Below are positions 42,336-51,270 of a stretch of DNA of 52,833 nucleotides, piece after piece. The notes beneath the pieces were generated by a model. The model made no database searches. It was not told the DNA's origin and saw only the letters and a list, made by a program, of their open reading frames with translations. The stretch covers positions 1 to 52,833 of the forward strand of contig CANDBT010000032.1 of assembly GCA_947383005.1 (NCBI GenBank), read 5' to 3'. A program made the position numbers and the translations under genes. Source of the DNA: an uncultured bacterium (GTDB taxonomy: Bacteria > Bacillota > Clostridia > Lachnospirales > Lachnospiraceae). Every line of letters begins with the position of its first letter. Within the stretch, counting starts at the first letter, position 1.

Positions 42336-42500
42336 TCATTTGTATTTTCGATAAACAGAAATAGAAATCAATGCAAAAACCATAGGTATACAAGCGTACC
42401 CTGCATTAACCTTTCCACCATTAAAGAGAACATATCCAGCTCCAATAAATGTTAAAATGATGAATACTACACTTAATGTTAAAGCTAATTTTTTTATCAT
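42336..42500 (-). CDS. Small membrane protein
   Basis: From the ATG at 42500, preceded by GGAGG, this encodes 54 residues with two hydrophobic helices (LALTLSVVFIILTFIGAGY and AGYACIPMVFALISISVY) and a basic tail (RKYK). I recognise no family. It follows the DUF2000 gene by 74 bp and may be the last gene of the AraC-EamA-DUF2000 unit. A longer frame up to 42578 lacks a ribosome binding site. Confidence 0.6.
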   Translation of the reverse strand: MIKKLALTLSVVFIILTFIGAGYVLFNGGKVNAGYACIPMVFALISISVYRKYK

Positions 42501-42574
42501 AATGTCCTCCGTTGATTTGAATTTGCCATTGGCTTTATTTATATCTATTTTCTCATTGTCCTGCACCTTACCAT

Positions 42575-42997
42575 TCATCGCAGTAAAGCCATATTTCCAG
42601 TCAATTTATTAACTTTCTTCTTTGTTCCGCAAATCGCAATCCCAAAATAATTCAAGTCAATTTCTGACACTTCTTTCATCTTCTCTATAAATTCATCATA
42701 AGTCTTGCAGCCTTGCGCCAAATCTGAAAAATCAACGACTGTTAAATCCGAAAAATCCGGCTCATACAATTTCTCACGGATAGTTTTAATAATATCTGCA
42801 TTGCCTTTCAAAATGGGTACGGGAAATTCAATAATCCCTAAATGTTCATTCCCGGTTCTGTCATATACATCAGCACCAACAACTTCCGGCATTTTCCTTC
42901 CCAAAGTGATACCCATGATAGCCGCTGTATTTGCGATAATTCCCAGCGGCAGATTCTCGTCAATTACCATGACGCACTTCTCATTTTGCAAATTCAT
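42575..42997 (-). CDS. DUF2000-family protein
   Basis: This 140-residue cytoplasmic protein has the DUF2000 pattern: KCVMVIDENLPLGIIANTAAIMGITLG near the N-terminus, then VVGADVYD and FPVPILKG. The fold is related to peptidyl-tRNA hydrolase PTH2, but its substrate is unknown. Its start overlaps the stop of the EamA transporter gene by 4 bp (ATGA-type coupling), so the two are translated together. The AraC gene precedes. Because the family is often next to transporters and AraC regulators, it may process what the transporter carries, but this is inference. Confidence 0.85.
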   Translation of the reverse strand: MNLQNEKCVMVIDENLPLGIIANTAAIMGITLGRKMPEVVGADVYDRTGNEHLGIIEFPVPILKGNADIIKTIREKLYEPDFSDLTVVDFSDLAQGCKTYDEFIEKMKEVSEIDLNYFGIAICGTKKKVNKLTGNMALLR

Positions 42998-43908
42998 TTT
43001 TTAGCCCTCCTGTTGTATTCAGAAAGAAACAGCCCGACAACAGTTAATATTGTTCCGGTTATAGAAAAAAATGTAACCGTTTCTTTCAGAACCAGCATAG
43101 ACGTTATAACGGTTATGACAGGAACCATGTATATGTAAATACTTGTTCTAACTGCCCCTAATACTTTTACCGCATAATTCCATGTTACAAAGCAGAGTGC
43201 AGACGCTCCGATTCCCAAATACAAAATATTGAGCAGATTTTTCGTATCCATAAAACGAGGCAAATCTAACTGAAAATCAAACAGGAATAATGTAGGTATC
43301 ATAAATAAAATGCCATAGAAAAATGTCCTGCGTGTAGTAAGGATAACAGGAAGCCCGAAACTTCCTATCCTTTTTGTCAAGATAGAATAGCAAGCCCACA
43401 CAAAAGCGGCGGCAAACGCTAAAATATCTCCAACAGGATTCACTTTTAGCTGTGAGCCATTAAAGCTAATCAATATGATTCCTGCCATTGCAACGATAAA
43501 GCCAATAAAAAAATTTATCCGTAATCTTTCTTCCGACTTTACAGTGTGCCCCGTTTTATCGGGCATAAACAGATGCGCCAATATTGCGGTGATGAACGGG
43601 GCTACGGATATAATCACGCCTACATTGGAAGCCATTGTATAAGTCAGTGCAACATTTTCCAACAAATAGTATAGACATACTCCACAAAAACCCGCAGCGG
43701 CAAAGGTCATTTCCTGTTTCTGGCTTAACCTCTTTATACTGTGCGGATATGCTATCAGCAAAATCAAATAGCCCATAATAAAACGGAAAAATAAGATTTC
43801 CACCGGCTGAAAATTTTTAAGCAGGATTTTTGTGGAAATAAATGTAGTTCCCCATATAAAGATTGTGAGCAGAGCCGCCAAATGCCCTGTGCGCCTTTCT
43901 GTAACCAT
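42994..43908 (-). CDS. EamA/DMT-family transporter
   Basis: This 304-residue membrane protein has ten helices in two EamA repeats (first: LLTIFIWGTTFISTKILLKN; second: DILAFAAAFVWACYSILTKR), typical of drug/metabolite exporters that move amino acids or other small metabolites. The ATG at 43908 lies just past the stop of the AraC gene, with GGGCGGTG as ribosome binding site. The DUF2000 gene overlaps its end. The AraC-EamA-DUF2000 order suggests an inducible export unit. The substrate is unknown. Confidence 0.9.
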   Translation of the reverse strand: MVTERRTGHLAALLTIFIWGTTFISTKILLKNFQPVEILFFRFIMGYLILLIAYPHSIKRLSQKQEMTFAAAGFCGVCLYYLLENVALTYTMASNVGVIISVAPFITAILAHLFMPDKTGHTVKSEERLRINFFIGFIVAMAGIILISFNGSQLKVNPVGDILAFAAAFVWACYSILTKRIGSFGLPVILTTRRTFFYGILFMIPTLFLFDFQLDLPRFMDTKNLLNILYLGIGASALCFVTWNYAVKVLGAVRTSIYIYMVPVITVITSMLVLKETVTFFSITGTILTVVGLFLSEYNRRAKK

Positions 43909-43909
43909 T

Positions 43910-44740
43910 CTATTCACCGCCCTTATCTTTTTCAAAAAAGATTTCACGGTACACTCCCGGCGCAAGCCCGATAAAGCTGGTAAAATAGTTTGTAAAGTGG
44001 CTTTGGTCGGAAAACCCTGTCCTTATTGCTGCGTCAAGCGGAGAGACGCCGTTTGACAATAATTTCTTTGCTTCATTGATACGGATTGTTTCTAAATAAC
44101 GGTACGGGGTAATCCCTTTTGCCTTTGTAAATGCTCTAAGTAGCGTTGACTTGCTTAGTCCTGCCTGGCGGCAAATCTGGTCTAAATAAATGCGCTCTGT
44201 AAAATGCTGCTCCATAAACATACAAGCTTTTTCAATTTCCTGTCTGTACTCTGGAATACAGCTTTCAAAAGGCTTGCTGTAATTCTGAATTAGGCTGGAC
44301 AACAGAAACAACAGATTTTCCTCTTTTCCGAAGTCACTGTTTCCATTCATCACCATTTCATGCAACGGGCGCAGATAGCAGATTACTTCATCATCACCAA
44401 TCACGTTCTCTGAAAATCCCGGAAGTTCCCTTTTCCCTGTCACTTCTTCTGCCAAATCAAGCATAATTTCTTTGCTGATATTAAAGCCACGGTAGTCCAA
44501 TGTGCCGTCATCAGACTGTACGCAGGCATGGTTATCGCCCGGATTGAACAAAACAACACTTCCCTGTCCAATCGTGTAGTCTATGTTCCTGCAAGACAGA
44601 CATCGTTCGCCGTTCTCCACAAAACCAATCACATAATGCTCATGGAAATGGTTTGGAAACGGCTGGACGATTCCCTCAAAGCGGTAGGCTTCAATCCGCA
44701 ATGATTCATCATAAACAACAGTTCTGATTTCTTTCTTCAT
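43910..44740 (-). CDS. AraC-family regulator with cupin sensor
   Basis: This 276-residue protein has an N-terminal cupin effector domain (HFHEHYVIGF, about 32-41, and NPGDNHA) and a C-terminal double helix-turn-helix (about 175-270: ICRQAGLSKSTLLRAFTKAKGITPYRYLETIRI, with GFSDQSHFTNYF in the second). AraC proteins of this type activate neighbouring transport genes on binding a small ligand. The stop overlaps the EamA start region. AGGAGG precedes the ATG. It heads the unit and is likely its regulator. Confidence 0.93.
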   Translation of the reverse strand: MKKEIRTVVYDESLRIEAYRFEGIVQPFPNHFHEHYVIGFVENGERCLSCRNIDYTIGQGSVVLFNPGDNHACVQSDDGTLDYRGFNISKEIMLDLAEEVTGKRELPGFSENVIGDDEVICYLRPLHEMVMNGNSDFGKEENLLFLLSSLIQNYSKPFESCIPEYRQEIEKACMFMEQHFTERIYLDQICRQAGLSKSTLLRAFTKAKGITPYRYLETIRINEAKKLLSNGVSPLDAAIRTGFSDQSHFTNYFTSFIGLAPGVYREIFFEKDKGGE

Positions 44741-44963
44741 TCAAATTTCCTCCTTGCCAAAAACCATTATAAATCAAAGATTTTCAAAAGTCTTGTAAAA
44801 TATCTTCATTTTTCGGCAATAGGGGCTGTTACTTGAATTTTCCATATTTTGTGAATTCTATATAAAATGATGTGAGGAATGAGAGGGATTTCGCCGCCTT
44901 CGGCATTGCGGGAAAATTCAAAAGTTTTGATTTTCCGATAATGCTTGTCTTTTGTCCTTTTCT

Positions 44964-45812
44964 TTATTCTTTCCCATAAAAGGCTTCAATCGCCTGTGCG
45001 AAAAAATCCGAAGCCCCATCTCCGTACTTTTCATCCGTCATCGGCTTGATTTTTTCATTGCGGTAATATTGCGCCTGCGCCAGCATGAATCCTTTTTCCT
45101 CTTTTACCTGCGAGAGTTGTTTCATAACAAAGCCGTATTCCCCGACTATCTCTTTTACTTCAAAAGAATCCACGGCACAATCCCGTTTAGCGATTAGTTT
45201 TTGCAGAATTGCCTCAATCCGTTTGTTATAGCTTTCTGCAACTTCTTTGCTGATGGGATTCTGGGCGGCAGATAAAAATTTGTCTTTCCCGCCATACCAT
45301 TCAACTACCTTTGCATATCCTTTCTGCATTTTTTCAGAAGATACGGCTTCCATGTAATGCTTTTTCCATTGTTCAATGCTCCCAAATTCTTTTATTGCGA
45401 TGTTTCTCATGTTTTCCGGCATATGCTCCACCATAGTCTGGAACATTTCCTCGATCTCTGTTTTACTGAAAACTGCAAAATCCATTTTGTTTTCTCCTTT
45501 CAGGATGTCGTCAATGCTGGCAATCAGGCGTTCCATGCGCTCTTTTTTCGCTGTCAGCATTTTCCTCTGCATTTGTAAAATCTGGTTCCTGTCAAAAGCC
45601 GGGTTCGCCATAACTGCTTTGATTTCCTTCAAGGGAATATCAAACTCACGGAAGAACAGCACTTGCTGTAACGTTTCCAATGCTTTATCGTCATAAAGCC
45701 GGTATCCTGCTTCACTTTTCCCAGTCGGCTTTAACAGCCCGATTTCATCATAATAATGGAGCGTGCGCACACTGATACCTGTTAAGTTTGATACTTCTTT
45801 TACTGTCCTCAT
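44964..45812 (-). CDS. MerR-family regulator with TipAS domain
   Basis: This 282-residue protein has the MerR helix-turn-helix (MRTVKEVSNLTGISVRTLHYYDEIGLLKP, 1-30) and coiled coil, then a TipAS antibiotic-recognition domain (about 110-282; SIEQWKKHYMEAVSSE, AQAQYYRNEKIKPM). TipAS proteins trap thiopeptide and similar antibiotics and change their own transcription. AGGAGG precedes the ATG. Its own promoter (45843-45873) has a 19-bp spacer, consistent with autoactivation. No other gene of the regulon is obvious. Confidence 0.92.
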   Translation of the reverse strand: MRTVKEVSNLTGISVRTLHYYDEIGLLKPTGKSEAGYRLYDDKALETLQQVLFFREFDIPLKEIKAVMANPAFDRNQILQMQRKMLTAKKERMERLIASIDDILKGENKMDFAVFSKTEIEEMFQTMVEHMPENMRNIAIKEFGSIEQWKKHYMEAVSSEKMQKGYAKVVEWYGGKDKFLSAAQNPISKEVAESYNKRIEAILQKLIAKRDCAVDSFEVKEIVGEYGFVMKQLSQVKEEKGFMLAQAQYYRNEKIKPMTDEKYGDGASDFFAQAIEAFYGKE

Positions 45813-45842
45813 AGCTGTCGGCCTCCTGTTCTTGATATATAC

Positions 45843-45873
45843 ACTCTAACCCATGACGTTCCGTGAGGGTCAA
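45843..45873 (-). promoter_or_regulatory. MerR-type promoter of the TipAS gene
   Basis: Minus-strand TTGACC (45873-45868), 19 bp, TAGAGT (45848-45843), with an imperfect dyad ACG-GAA-CGT in the spacer. Confidence 0.75.
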
Positions 45874-46018
45874 TAGGTGATTTCAAATATTTTTGAATAT
45901 ACCACATTTCAAGAATGGCGAAAAGAATTCCGGCCAGACTTGCCATTGCGGGAAATTTTACGGTTCCTGCAACGGCTGTCTCTTAATATCATATTCTGTT
46001 TTCGGAAATAGCGCATGG

Positions 46019-46411
46019 TTAAGTTCCCATAAGCAACGAAGTGATTTGACCATATCCTTGCTGCTGTGCCAGTCTTTTAATTCCATCCAACGCTTCCTCT
46101 TTGGAGTAGTTGTGTGCTGCCAGAAAATCATCATCCTTTTCGCTTACATATTGATAGAATAATATTGCGGCAAGAACCTCCTCTTTTTTGGTATAGTCAA
46201 TGCTTTCCAACAGTATATTTTCCGCTTCGTTTATGAGACCGGCGTCAACCATTTTTTCAAATTCCTCTAATGCTTTACCAGAAACCTCATATTTATTTTC
46301 TTCCGGCAGTTCAACAGACTTATATTGTTTTCCTAATATTAGAGAAAAAAGTACCCTTACCATCTCTTTGATTATACGCATAATGTAGTCTTTTTCGTCA
46401 TTAAAATCCAT
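46019..46411 (-). CDS. DUF6483-like protein
   Basis: This 130-residue soluble protein starts MDFNDEKDYIMRIIKEMVRVLF, a pattern I associate with DUF6483 proteins of Clostridia; the rest is helical (LINEAENILLESIDY, KEEVLAAILFYQY), perhaps TPR-like. The function is unknown. Its start overlaps the end of the broken HAD frame by 11 bp. Conservation was not tested. Confidence 0.6.
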   Translation of the reverse strand: MDFNDEKDYIMRIIKEMVRVLFSLILGKQYKSVELPEENKYEVSGKALEEFEKMVDAGLINEAENILLESIDYTKKEEVLAAILFYQYVSEKDDDFLAAHNYSKEEALDGIKRLAQQQGYGQITSLLMGT

Positions 46412-46679
46412 AGTTTGCCCTCCCGCAAATCCATTTCAATTTGTCGGACTTTCTCTGAGAAAGATATGCAAGTTCTCTAAGTAAAAAGTATGATATTATC
46501 GAAAAAACAATGAAAAAACAAACTGCTATCCCGGTAATCCCTAACGCAAATTTTAGTTCAGAGCATGGTATCTCTCTCCCCGACAATACCCTTATGGTTT
46601 CTTGTAAGGAATGTAAGACAGCATATTCCGTATCAATCAGAGTGCCGTCAATATCAAAAACGATATGCTTATATTTCAT
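46401..46679 (-). pseudogene. HAD phosphatase N-terminus joined to a membrane segment
   Basis: From the ATG at 46679 the frame reads YKHIVFDIDGTLIDTEYAVL, motif I of HAD phosphatases (phosphoglycolate-phosphatase branch), and about 52 residues of cap. After KFALGITG it changes to a hydrophobic, unrelated sequence (CFFIVFSIISYFLL) and stops. Motifs II to IV are missing, so catalysis is not possible. The gene is truncated by deletion or replacement of its 3' part. Its ATG overlaps the end of the acetyltransferase gene by 11 bp, as in an operon. Confidence 0.75.
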
Positions 46680-47271
46680 GCAGCCGCCTTTCTCTGTCTG
46701 TATCAAAATAACGTATCACCCTGCATGGATTCCCTGCTGCAACACAATTAGGCGGGATAGGGCGGTTTACCACACTTCCGGCTCCGATCACGCTGTTTTC
46801 CCCTATGGTAACTCCCGGCAGAAGAATACAGCCACCGCCAATCCAGACATTATTCTCTATCTCTATCGGACGAGCATAGGTTCTGAAAAATGTTGTCCGG
46901 CGTTCCCTCCAATCCGGCACAAGTCTTTCCTGTGGCAGAACCGGGTGTGAAGAAGTATAAATCTGCACGTTTGACGCAATCAAAACCCTGTCGCCAATTC
47001 GGATCGTTTTGTTATCCACAAAGGTACAATTCATATTGATTATCACATCATTTCCCAAAAAAATATTTTTTCCATAGTCGCAATGAAAAGGCGTGTCGAT
47101 TGCCACATTTTCCCCCATTCCCCCCAACAACTCATAGAGAATGGCAGCCCTTTTCTCCGTATCTTCATAATCAGAAAAATAATATTCTCTTGTCAATTCC
47201 CTTGTACGGGCAATCCGCTTTAACGTATCGCTGTCCGCAGTTTCCAAAAAATCACCTGCTTCGTAATACAT
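46669..47271 (-). CDS. Sugar O-acetyltransferase (Maa/LacA type)
   Basis: This 200-residue protein is a left-handed beta-helix acetyltransferase. It has an N-terminal Mac domain (about 1-55), hexapeptide repeats (NIFLGNDVIINMNC, IRIGDRVLIASN) and the catalytic-His region SSHPVLP, then WIGGGCILLPGVTIGENSVIGAGSVV. It transfers acetyl from acetyl-CoA to sugars such as maltose, glucose or galactosides, which may remove excess sugar. It lies 13 bp after the HD gene stop on the same strand, and the truncated HAD gene overlaps its end. Confidence 0.92.
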   Translation of the reverse strand: MYYEAGDFLETADSDTLKRIARTRELTREYYFSDYEDTEKRAAILYELLGGMGENVAIDTPFHCDYGKNIFLGNDVIINMNCTFVDNKTIRIGDRVLIASNVQIYTSSHPVLPQERLVPDWRERRTTFFRTYARPIEIENNVWIGGGCILLPGVTIGENSVIGAGSVVNRPIPPNCVAAGNPCRVIRYFDTDRERRLHEI

Positions 47272-47283
47272 GATACCCCTCCC

Positions 47284-47883
47284 TCAACGAAAACAGTTTT
47301 CCACAACGCCCGGAAGCAACGTATAAATGGAACAGCCAATCTGTTTTTCAAACAGTTCTTTCAGATCTAAAATCTTTTTCCACCGGTCTATTGTCGCCGG
47401 GTGGAAGCCGTACCGCATTGTCACGTCTACAAATCTCTTTTCCAAAAGGCAGAACCCCGTAGGCATAGCCAATGCGTCACATAGCTGCACCAAACGGTCA
47501 TAATCATCATATACCGCCTCCTCGACAAACTTTTTCATAAACAGGTAATCCTCATCACTGACATCAAACTCTCCGATAGAAGTATCAATATCCTGTATCA
47601 TAAATGCGTGAGAGATACAGATCTGTGCAGCTTTTCCCCACCCGCGCTCCATACAGTAACGATAGCCGTCGATCAGATGCCGTTCCGAACTCACTCCGGC
47701 ATAACGTCCAATATCGTGTAACAGCCCGAAAAGATACGCCTGTTCAGAAGATAAATCTTTACAGTGTGACGCAATGTTTTTACAGGCTTGGGCTACATAC
47801 CGGGAATGGTCTGTCCATGGCCCCGGATTGGATTCTGACGCTTCCTTTAATGCCAGTTCTGCGGTCTGAATGGTTAGTTCCAT
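47284..47883 (-). CDS. HD-domain phosphohydrolase
   Basis: From the ATG at 47883 (AAAGGAG 4-5 bases before) this is 199 residues. The HD metal site is visible as HSRYVAQ, then LLHDIGRYAG (His-Asp), the ISHAF histidine and a later Asp in QLCDALAM. Such proteins hydrolyse phosphate esters of nucleotides or other small molecules. The substrate is unknown. The acetyltransferase follows closely. The upstream frame to 47898 lacks a ribosome binding site. Confidence 0.85.
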   Translation of the reverse strand: MELTIQTAELALKEASESNPGPWTDHSRYVAQACKNIASHCKDLSSEQAYLFGLLHDIGRYAGVSSERHLIDGYRYCMERGWGKAAQICISHAFMIQDIDTSIGEFDVSDEDYLFMKKFVEEAVYDDYDRLVQLCDALAMPTGFCLLEKRFVDVTMRYGFHPATIDRWKKILDLKELFEKQIGCSIYTLLPGVVENCFR

Positions 47884-47959
47884 GTTAACTCCTTTCAAAA
47901 AAGGCGGGGCTGGCAGAGTAACCGTCCAGCCCCTTTATGATGAAATAGTTACAGACAAA

Positions 47960-48199
47960 TCAGCAATCCCCGGCATAATAGGAAACAATGTTCATATAGT
48001 CCGTTGGATTGGGGATTTCTAAAACAAGCCGCAGGCAGTTTTTGTTTTGGAAATACTGCTGCCGCAAACTGTCCTGTATCTTTTCTTCCCCATTGATGTT
48101 CCGTTTTCTACCGTCCGGGCAGAGCATATTTACTTTGCCGGTACAGGCATTGACCGTATTTAAAAAATTTTTCATGTTCAGAATGTTCAATTTTAACAT
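47960..48199 (-). CDS. Conserved small protein (MLKLNILNMKNFL type)
   Basis: From the ATG at 48199, preceded by an excellent AGGAGGTG site, this encodes 79 residues: MLKLNILNMKNFLNTVNAC, a central CPDGRKRNINGEEKIQ and an end NPTDYMNIVSYYAGDC. I recall similar short proteins of unknown function, sometimes misnamed poly(A) polymerase, in clostridial accessory regions. Three Cys may bind metal. The frame opens to 48364, but that extension lacks a ribosome binding site and overlaps the AraC gene. Confidence 0.7.
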   Translation of the reverse strand: MLKLNILNMKNFLNTVNACTGKVNMLCPDGRKRNINGEEKIQDSLRQQYFQNKNCLRLVLEIPNPTDYMNIVSYYAGDC

Positions 48200-48287
48200 T
48201 TTGCACTCACCTCCTGTAAATAGCTGATTTACTTTACAGGTATCATTATAATGCAAACAGCGTAAGAAAAATATTTTATTTCTGCCC

Positions 48288-49199
48288 TTATCTATCACGA
48301 TTCTGCCATTTTCTTCGATATTCTGTGGGTGAACAATGTGCGTATTCCCGAAAAACTTTTCCAAAATAACTGCTGCTTCCTAAACCGCAGTCATGGCTGA
48401 TAACGGTAACAGGTTCCTGTCCATTTGCTAACATCTGACAGGCGGCTTGCAGACGGTATGTCTTTATATACTCTACGGGTGTCATGTGCAGACAGTCATG
48501 AAATACTCTATAGCATTCTCTTTCGCTCAGGTATGCTGCCGCCGCAAGTTCCGGGATAGATATTTTCTCCCCGTAATGCTCATGAATGTATATCATCATC
48601 AGCTTTATTTTATCGTTGCTTTTGTTATGTTCTCCTTTCTTTTCACGCATAGGGCGGGATAGTTCAAATAACATTAGCCATATTTCCGTCAGGGCTTCCC
48701 GCAGTTTTATTTCATACCCAAATTCATCGCTGGACAAAGGAAATGATGCGGCAATAAGATTTAAAATCCTTTCTTCTGCTGGATTGCCTGGAAAAAGCGG
48801 GATTACCTCAAGCTGCGGGGCTGCTATGACAGGTGCAATATATTTTTGTTCAATCCTGCTTCCCTGTTCCCCGGCAAGCAGGGAAACATCGAAAATATGA
48901 AGCAGCTGTATATTCTGTTCTCTCTGCGACATTGCTTTTGTCATATGGAGTACATTGGAATTTACCATGCCGCCGCTCCCGGCAGGAAACACTAATTTTC
49001 CTCCCGGCGTAGTATATTCAACACTGCCGCTTTCCATGTAAAAGAGTTCCACCGTCTTGTGCCAATGCCAGGGCACATAACGCCCTGTATACTTGTCAAG
49101 TTCTGCCCTTGAAGCGATATAGGGAAAATCTTTTTCATAATCGGGAAACAATTCTTCCTTGCTTCCAGTATAAAATTCAATGCTATGGATATTTTTCAT
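48288..49199 (-). CDS. AraC-family regulator with cupin domain
   Basis: This 303-residue protein has an N-terminal cupin (PWHWHKTVELFYMESGSVEY, about 44-63) and a C-terminal AraC helix-turn-helix pair (about 200-300: IPELAAAAYLSERECYRVFH, then CGLGSSSYFGKVFREY). It is typical of regulators of sugar or surface functions. No obvious target operon is adjacent; the small protein gene follows it on the same strand. A hairpin at about 49311-49348 (GGAATG/CATTCC) lies upstream, towards the IS remnant. Confidence 0.92.
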   Translation of the reverse strand: MKNIHSIEFYTGSKEELFPDYEKDFPYIASRAELDKYTGRYVPWHWHKTVELFYMESGSVEYTTPGGKLVFPAGSGGMVNSNVLHMTKAMSQREQNIQLLHIFDVSLLAGEQGSRIEQKYIAPVIAAPQLEVIPLFPGNPAEERILNLIAASFPLSSDEFGYEIKLREALTEIWLMLFELSRPMREKKGEHNKSNDKIKLMMIYIHEHYGEKISIPELAAAAYLSERECYRVFHDCLHMTPVEYIKTYRLQAACQMLANGQEPVTVISHDCGLGSSSYFGKVFREYAHCSPTEYRRKWQNRDR

Positions 49200-49428
49200 G
49201 TCTGTTCACCTGCACATCTGCGGTTTTGCCTGTTTTATGAATTAAATATACTGGAATAGCTCTGTGATTGTCAATCAATATAGCGTGTTCTTTACTGCAA
49301 AAAAGACAGGAATGAGTGGAATTCCGTAGTAATCCCACCCATTCCTTCCTACTTTATTATATAAATCTAAAAAAATTCTTACAGACAAGACCATATTCCT
49401 GTAATATAGTCTACAAATCCATAAAAAA

Positions 49429-49477
49429 GTGCCTTCGGCACATCAACTCCCCCCTGCCCCCTCAATCTTTGAGGGGG
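49429..49477. repeat. Hairpins at the left end of the IS91-type remnant
   Basis: GTGCCTTCGGCAC (49429-49441) and CCCCCTC/GAGGGGG (49457-49477) just upstream of the transposase fragment. IS91-type elements end in hairpins, so these may be an element end, or simply a terminator. Confidence 0.45.
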
Positions 49478-49514
49478 TATTGCTTTCTGCGCTACTTTAT
49501 TGCATAATAGTCAT

Positions 49515-50143
49515 ATGAATATCTTACAACGTATTTTTGCAGATCATTTTGAAGAAATGGTTTATACTTTGCATCCCCGGGATTCCATCATAGAAAATGT
49601 TGATAAAATGATCAACTGCGGCGATCCCTCTTTTGGTGGTGCCATGTATGGCTGTCCTCATTGCGGCAAGCTTAAATTTGTTCCTTTCCGCTGCCGCAAC
49701 CGCTTCTGCCCTACCTGTGGCAATCTTTATTCCATGCAGCGCACTACCTCTATGGCTTTTAAACTCATCAACGTGACTCACCGACACTGTGTCTTTACCA
49801 TTGATGAAAACCTCCGAGATTTTTTTCTTCTTGACCGTTCCCTCCTTGACTGCCTGTTTCATGCTGTCACCAGCGTGGTCTCACGCATGTTCTCTAAGCA
49901 GAACAAATCTATGAACTTCACTCATGGTTTCCTTATGGTCCTGCATACCTTGGCAGAGACCTCAAATGGAACCCTCATATCCACTGCCTCATTTCCGAAG
50001 GCGGCTACAGCGATAACGGCTTTTGGCGTAATGTCAAACATTTTAATTACAACTTCCTCCGCAATGCTTTCCGTACCGCTCTTCTTATTCAAATTTCCTG
50101 CTTGGATGTGCCGCTGGTAAGCAGCAGATATTTAGTTTTTTGA
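49515..50143 (+). pseudogene. IS91-family transposase remnant, frameshifted and truncated
   Basis: The frame begins MNILQRIFADHFEEMV and has the zinc-binding N-terminus of IS91-type transposases (YGCPHCGKLK, CRNRFCPTCGN). At about 49949 one base is missing: the reading frame runs off after VLHT, while in the next frame LGRDLKWNPHIHCLISEGG continues the IS91 pattern (HIH of the HUH active site) until a TGA at 50141. The C-terminal catalytic tyrosine part is absent. The gene is therefore dead. It sits among accessory genes, as IS91-type elements often do. Confidence 0.8.
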
Positions 50144-50204
50144 TGACCTGTCAGTTCGACAAACTGGAATATCTAATTTTAAAAGAAACGACAGACTATG
50201 AACC

Positions 50205-50495
50205 TTATTCCATTGTGCGGAGTTGCGCTAACTGATTGATTAAATCCTCGTTGTTTTCTTCGAGAGTCTTTGTGGGGTCAGAACCATTATACTTGTCACA
50301 AGGAACTTTCTCACATTTTCCACAATGCTTTATTTTTTTAGTATTTACACAACAATCATATATTCCGCATATTTTTTCGCCGGTATATTCCAACCAGAAT
50401 ACCTGTCCTTTGATTATCGGACAACCTTTGCAATCTATCGGATAATACTCACATTTAGAGCATATAACACCACAACAACTAATAATTTTATTCAT
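50205..50495 (-). CDS. DUF3795 cysteine-rich protein
   Basis: This 96-residue protein has cysteines spaced as in the DUF3795 family: ISCCGVICSKCEYYPIDCKGC, then CGIYDCCVNTK and HCGKCEKVPCDKY, suggesting binding of zinc or an iron-sulfur cluster. The function is unknown. It stands between the IS91 remnant and the FRG fragment, on the minus strand. Base composition is AT-rich compared with the left part of the window. Confidence 0.85.
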   Translation of the reverse strand: MNKIISCCGVICSKCEYYPIDCKGCPIIKGQVFWLEYTGEKICGIYDCCVNTKKIKHCGKCEKVPCDKYNGSDPTKTLEENNEDLINQLAQLRTME

Positions 50496-50577
50496 TCCCT
50501 TACAACACCTCTTTACAAACGAAAAGTTTCAGGAATGTTAATATCTAATTACAGTATATCTCTGCTGAATTAATATT

Positions 50578-51180
50578 TCAATAAATATATTTAGCAATAG
50601 TATTAACTGTATCATCAAATAAATCGTTTCTACTCAGCAGAACATCGTAACCTTGGTCAAATGCAGGAGATGGAAATAGATTTTCTACAGACAATAATTT
50701 ACCATCACCTAACCAGTCTGCAACAAGGTCAGTTCTTATTCTTATAATACAAATAACATTTTTTGCTAAATCATAGTTATCATCAGGTCTATGTGTGTTT
50801 TTCCTTATAATCCAACCATGTTGTGCATGAGGTCGTAGAAATGTTGATGGTAATGCAGACCTTAAATCTATTGTAATAGTATTATAAGTAATAGAAATCC
50901 CATTACTTTCATTACTATATTCTGTTGCCAACAAAATAATATATTGATATAATTCTTCATCATTTTTCGGAATATCAATCAATTCATAAACACTTTTCTT
51001 TCGTGATTGATATTGGAAATATGTATTCAACATTTTTCTTTTAATACACTTATTTTGCCCAAACCACAACGCTATCCAATGATTATCCACAACATCAATA
51101 CAATGCGTAGATATTCCATAATGTTGTAACACAGATTCTAATATAAATCTATCTTGATAGTCTGCTTTACTTGCCTATTC
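50578..51180 (-). pseudogene. FRG-domain protein, N-truncated
   Basis: On the minus strand the frame opens after a stop near 51180 and reads DYQDRFILESVLQHYGIST followed by HWIALWFG, the core of the FRG domain (Phe-Arg-Gly proteins, often in phage-defence and mobile regions). The N-terminal Arg/Glu part is missing and there is no good ATG; the first possible start is a GTG at 51132 without a ribosome binding site. The remaining 180 residues are AT-rich. It is likely a 5'-truncated gene, although initiation at the GTG cannot be excluded. Confidence 0.65.
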
Positions 51181-51270
51181 CCGATATAGGCAAATGCGGC
51201 TATCCATTTTGAACATCTCCTTTGCTTTTCCACTTGACAGTATAGGTTGTTCAACTTTTCCTGTCCACAC

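Noticed and set aside
41874-42455. A plus-strand frame of about 190 codons overlapping the MerR gene end
   Set aside because: It lies partly antisense to the small membrane protein and out of frame with MerR, has no ribosome binding site, and does not resemble a protein.
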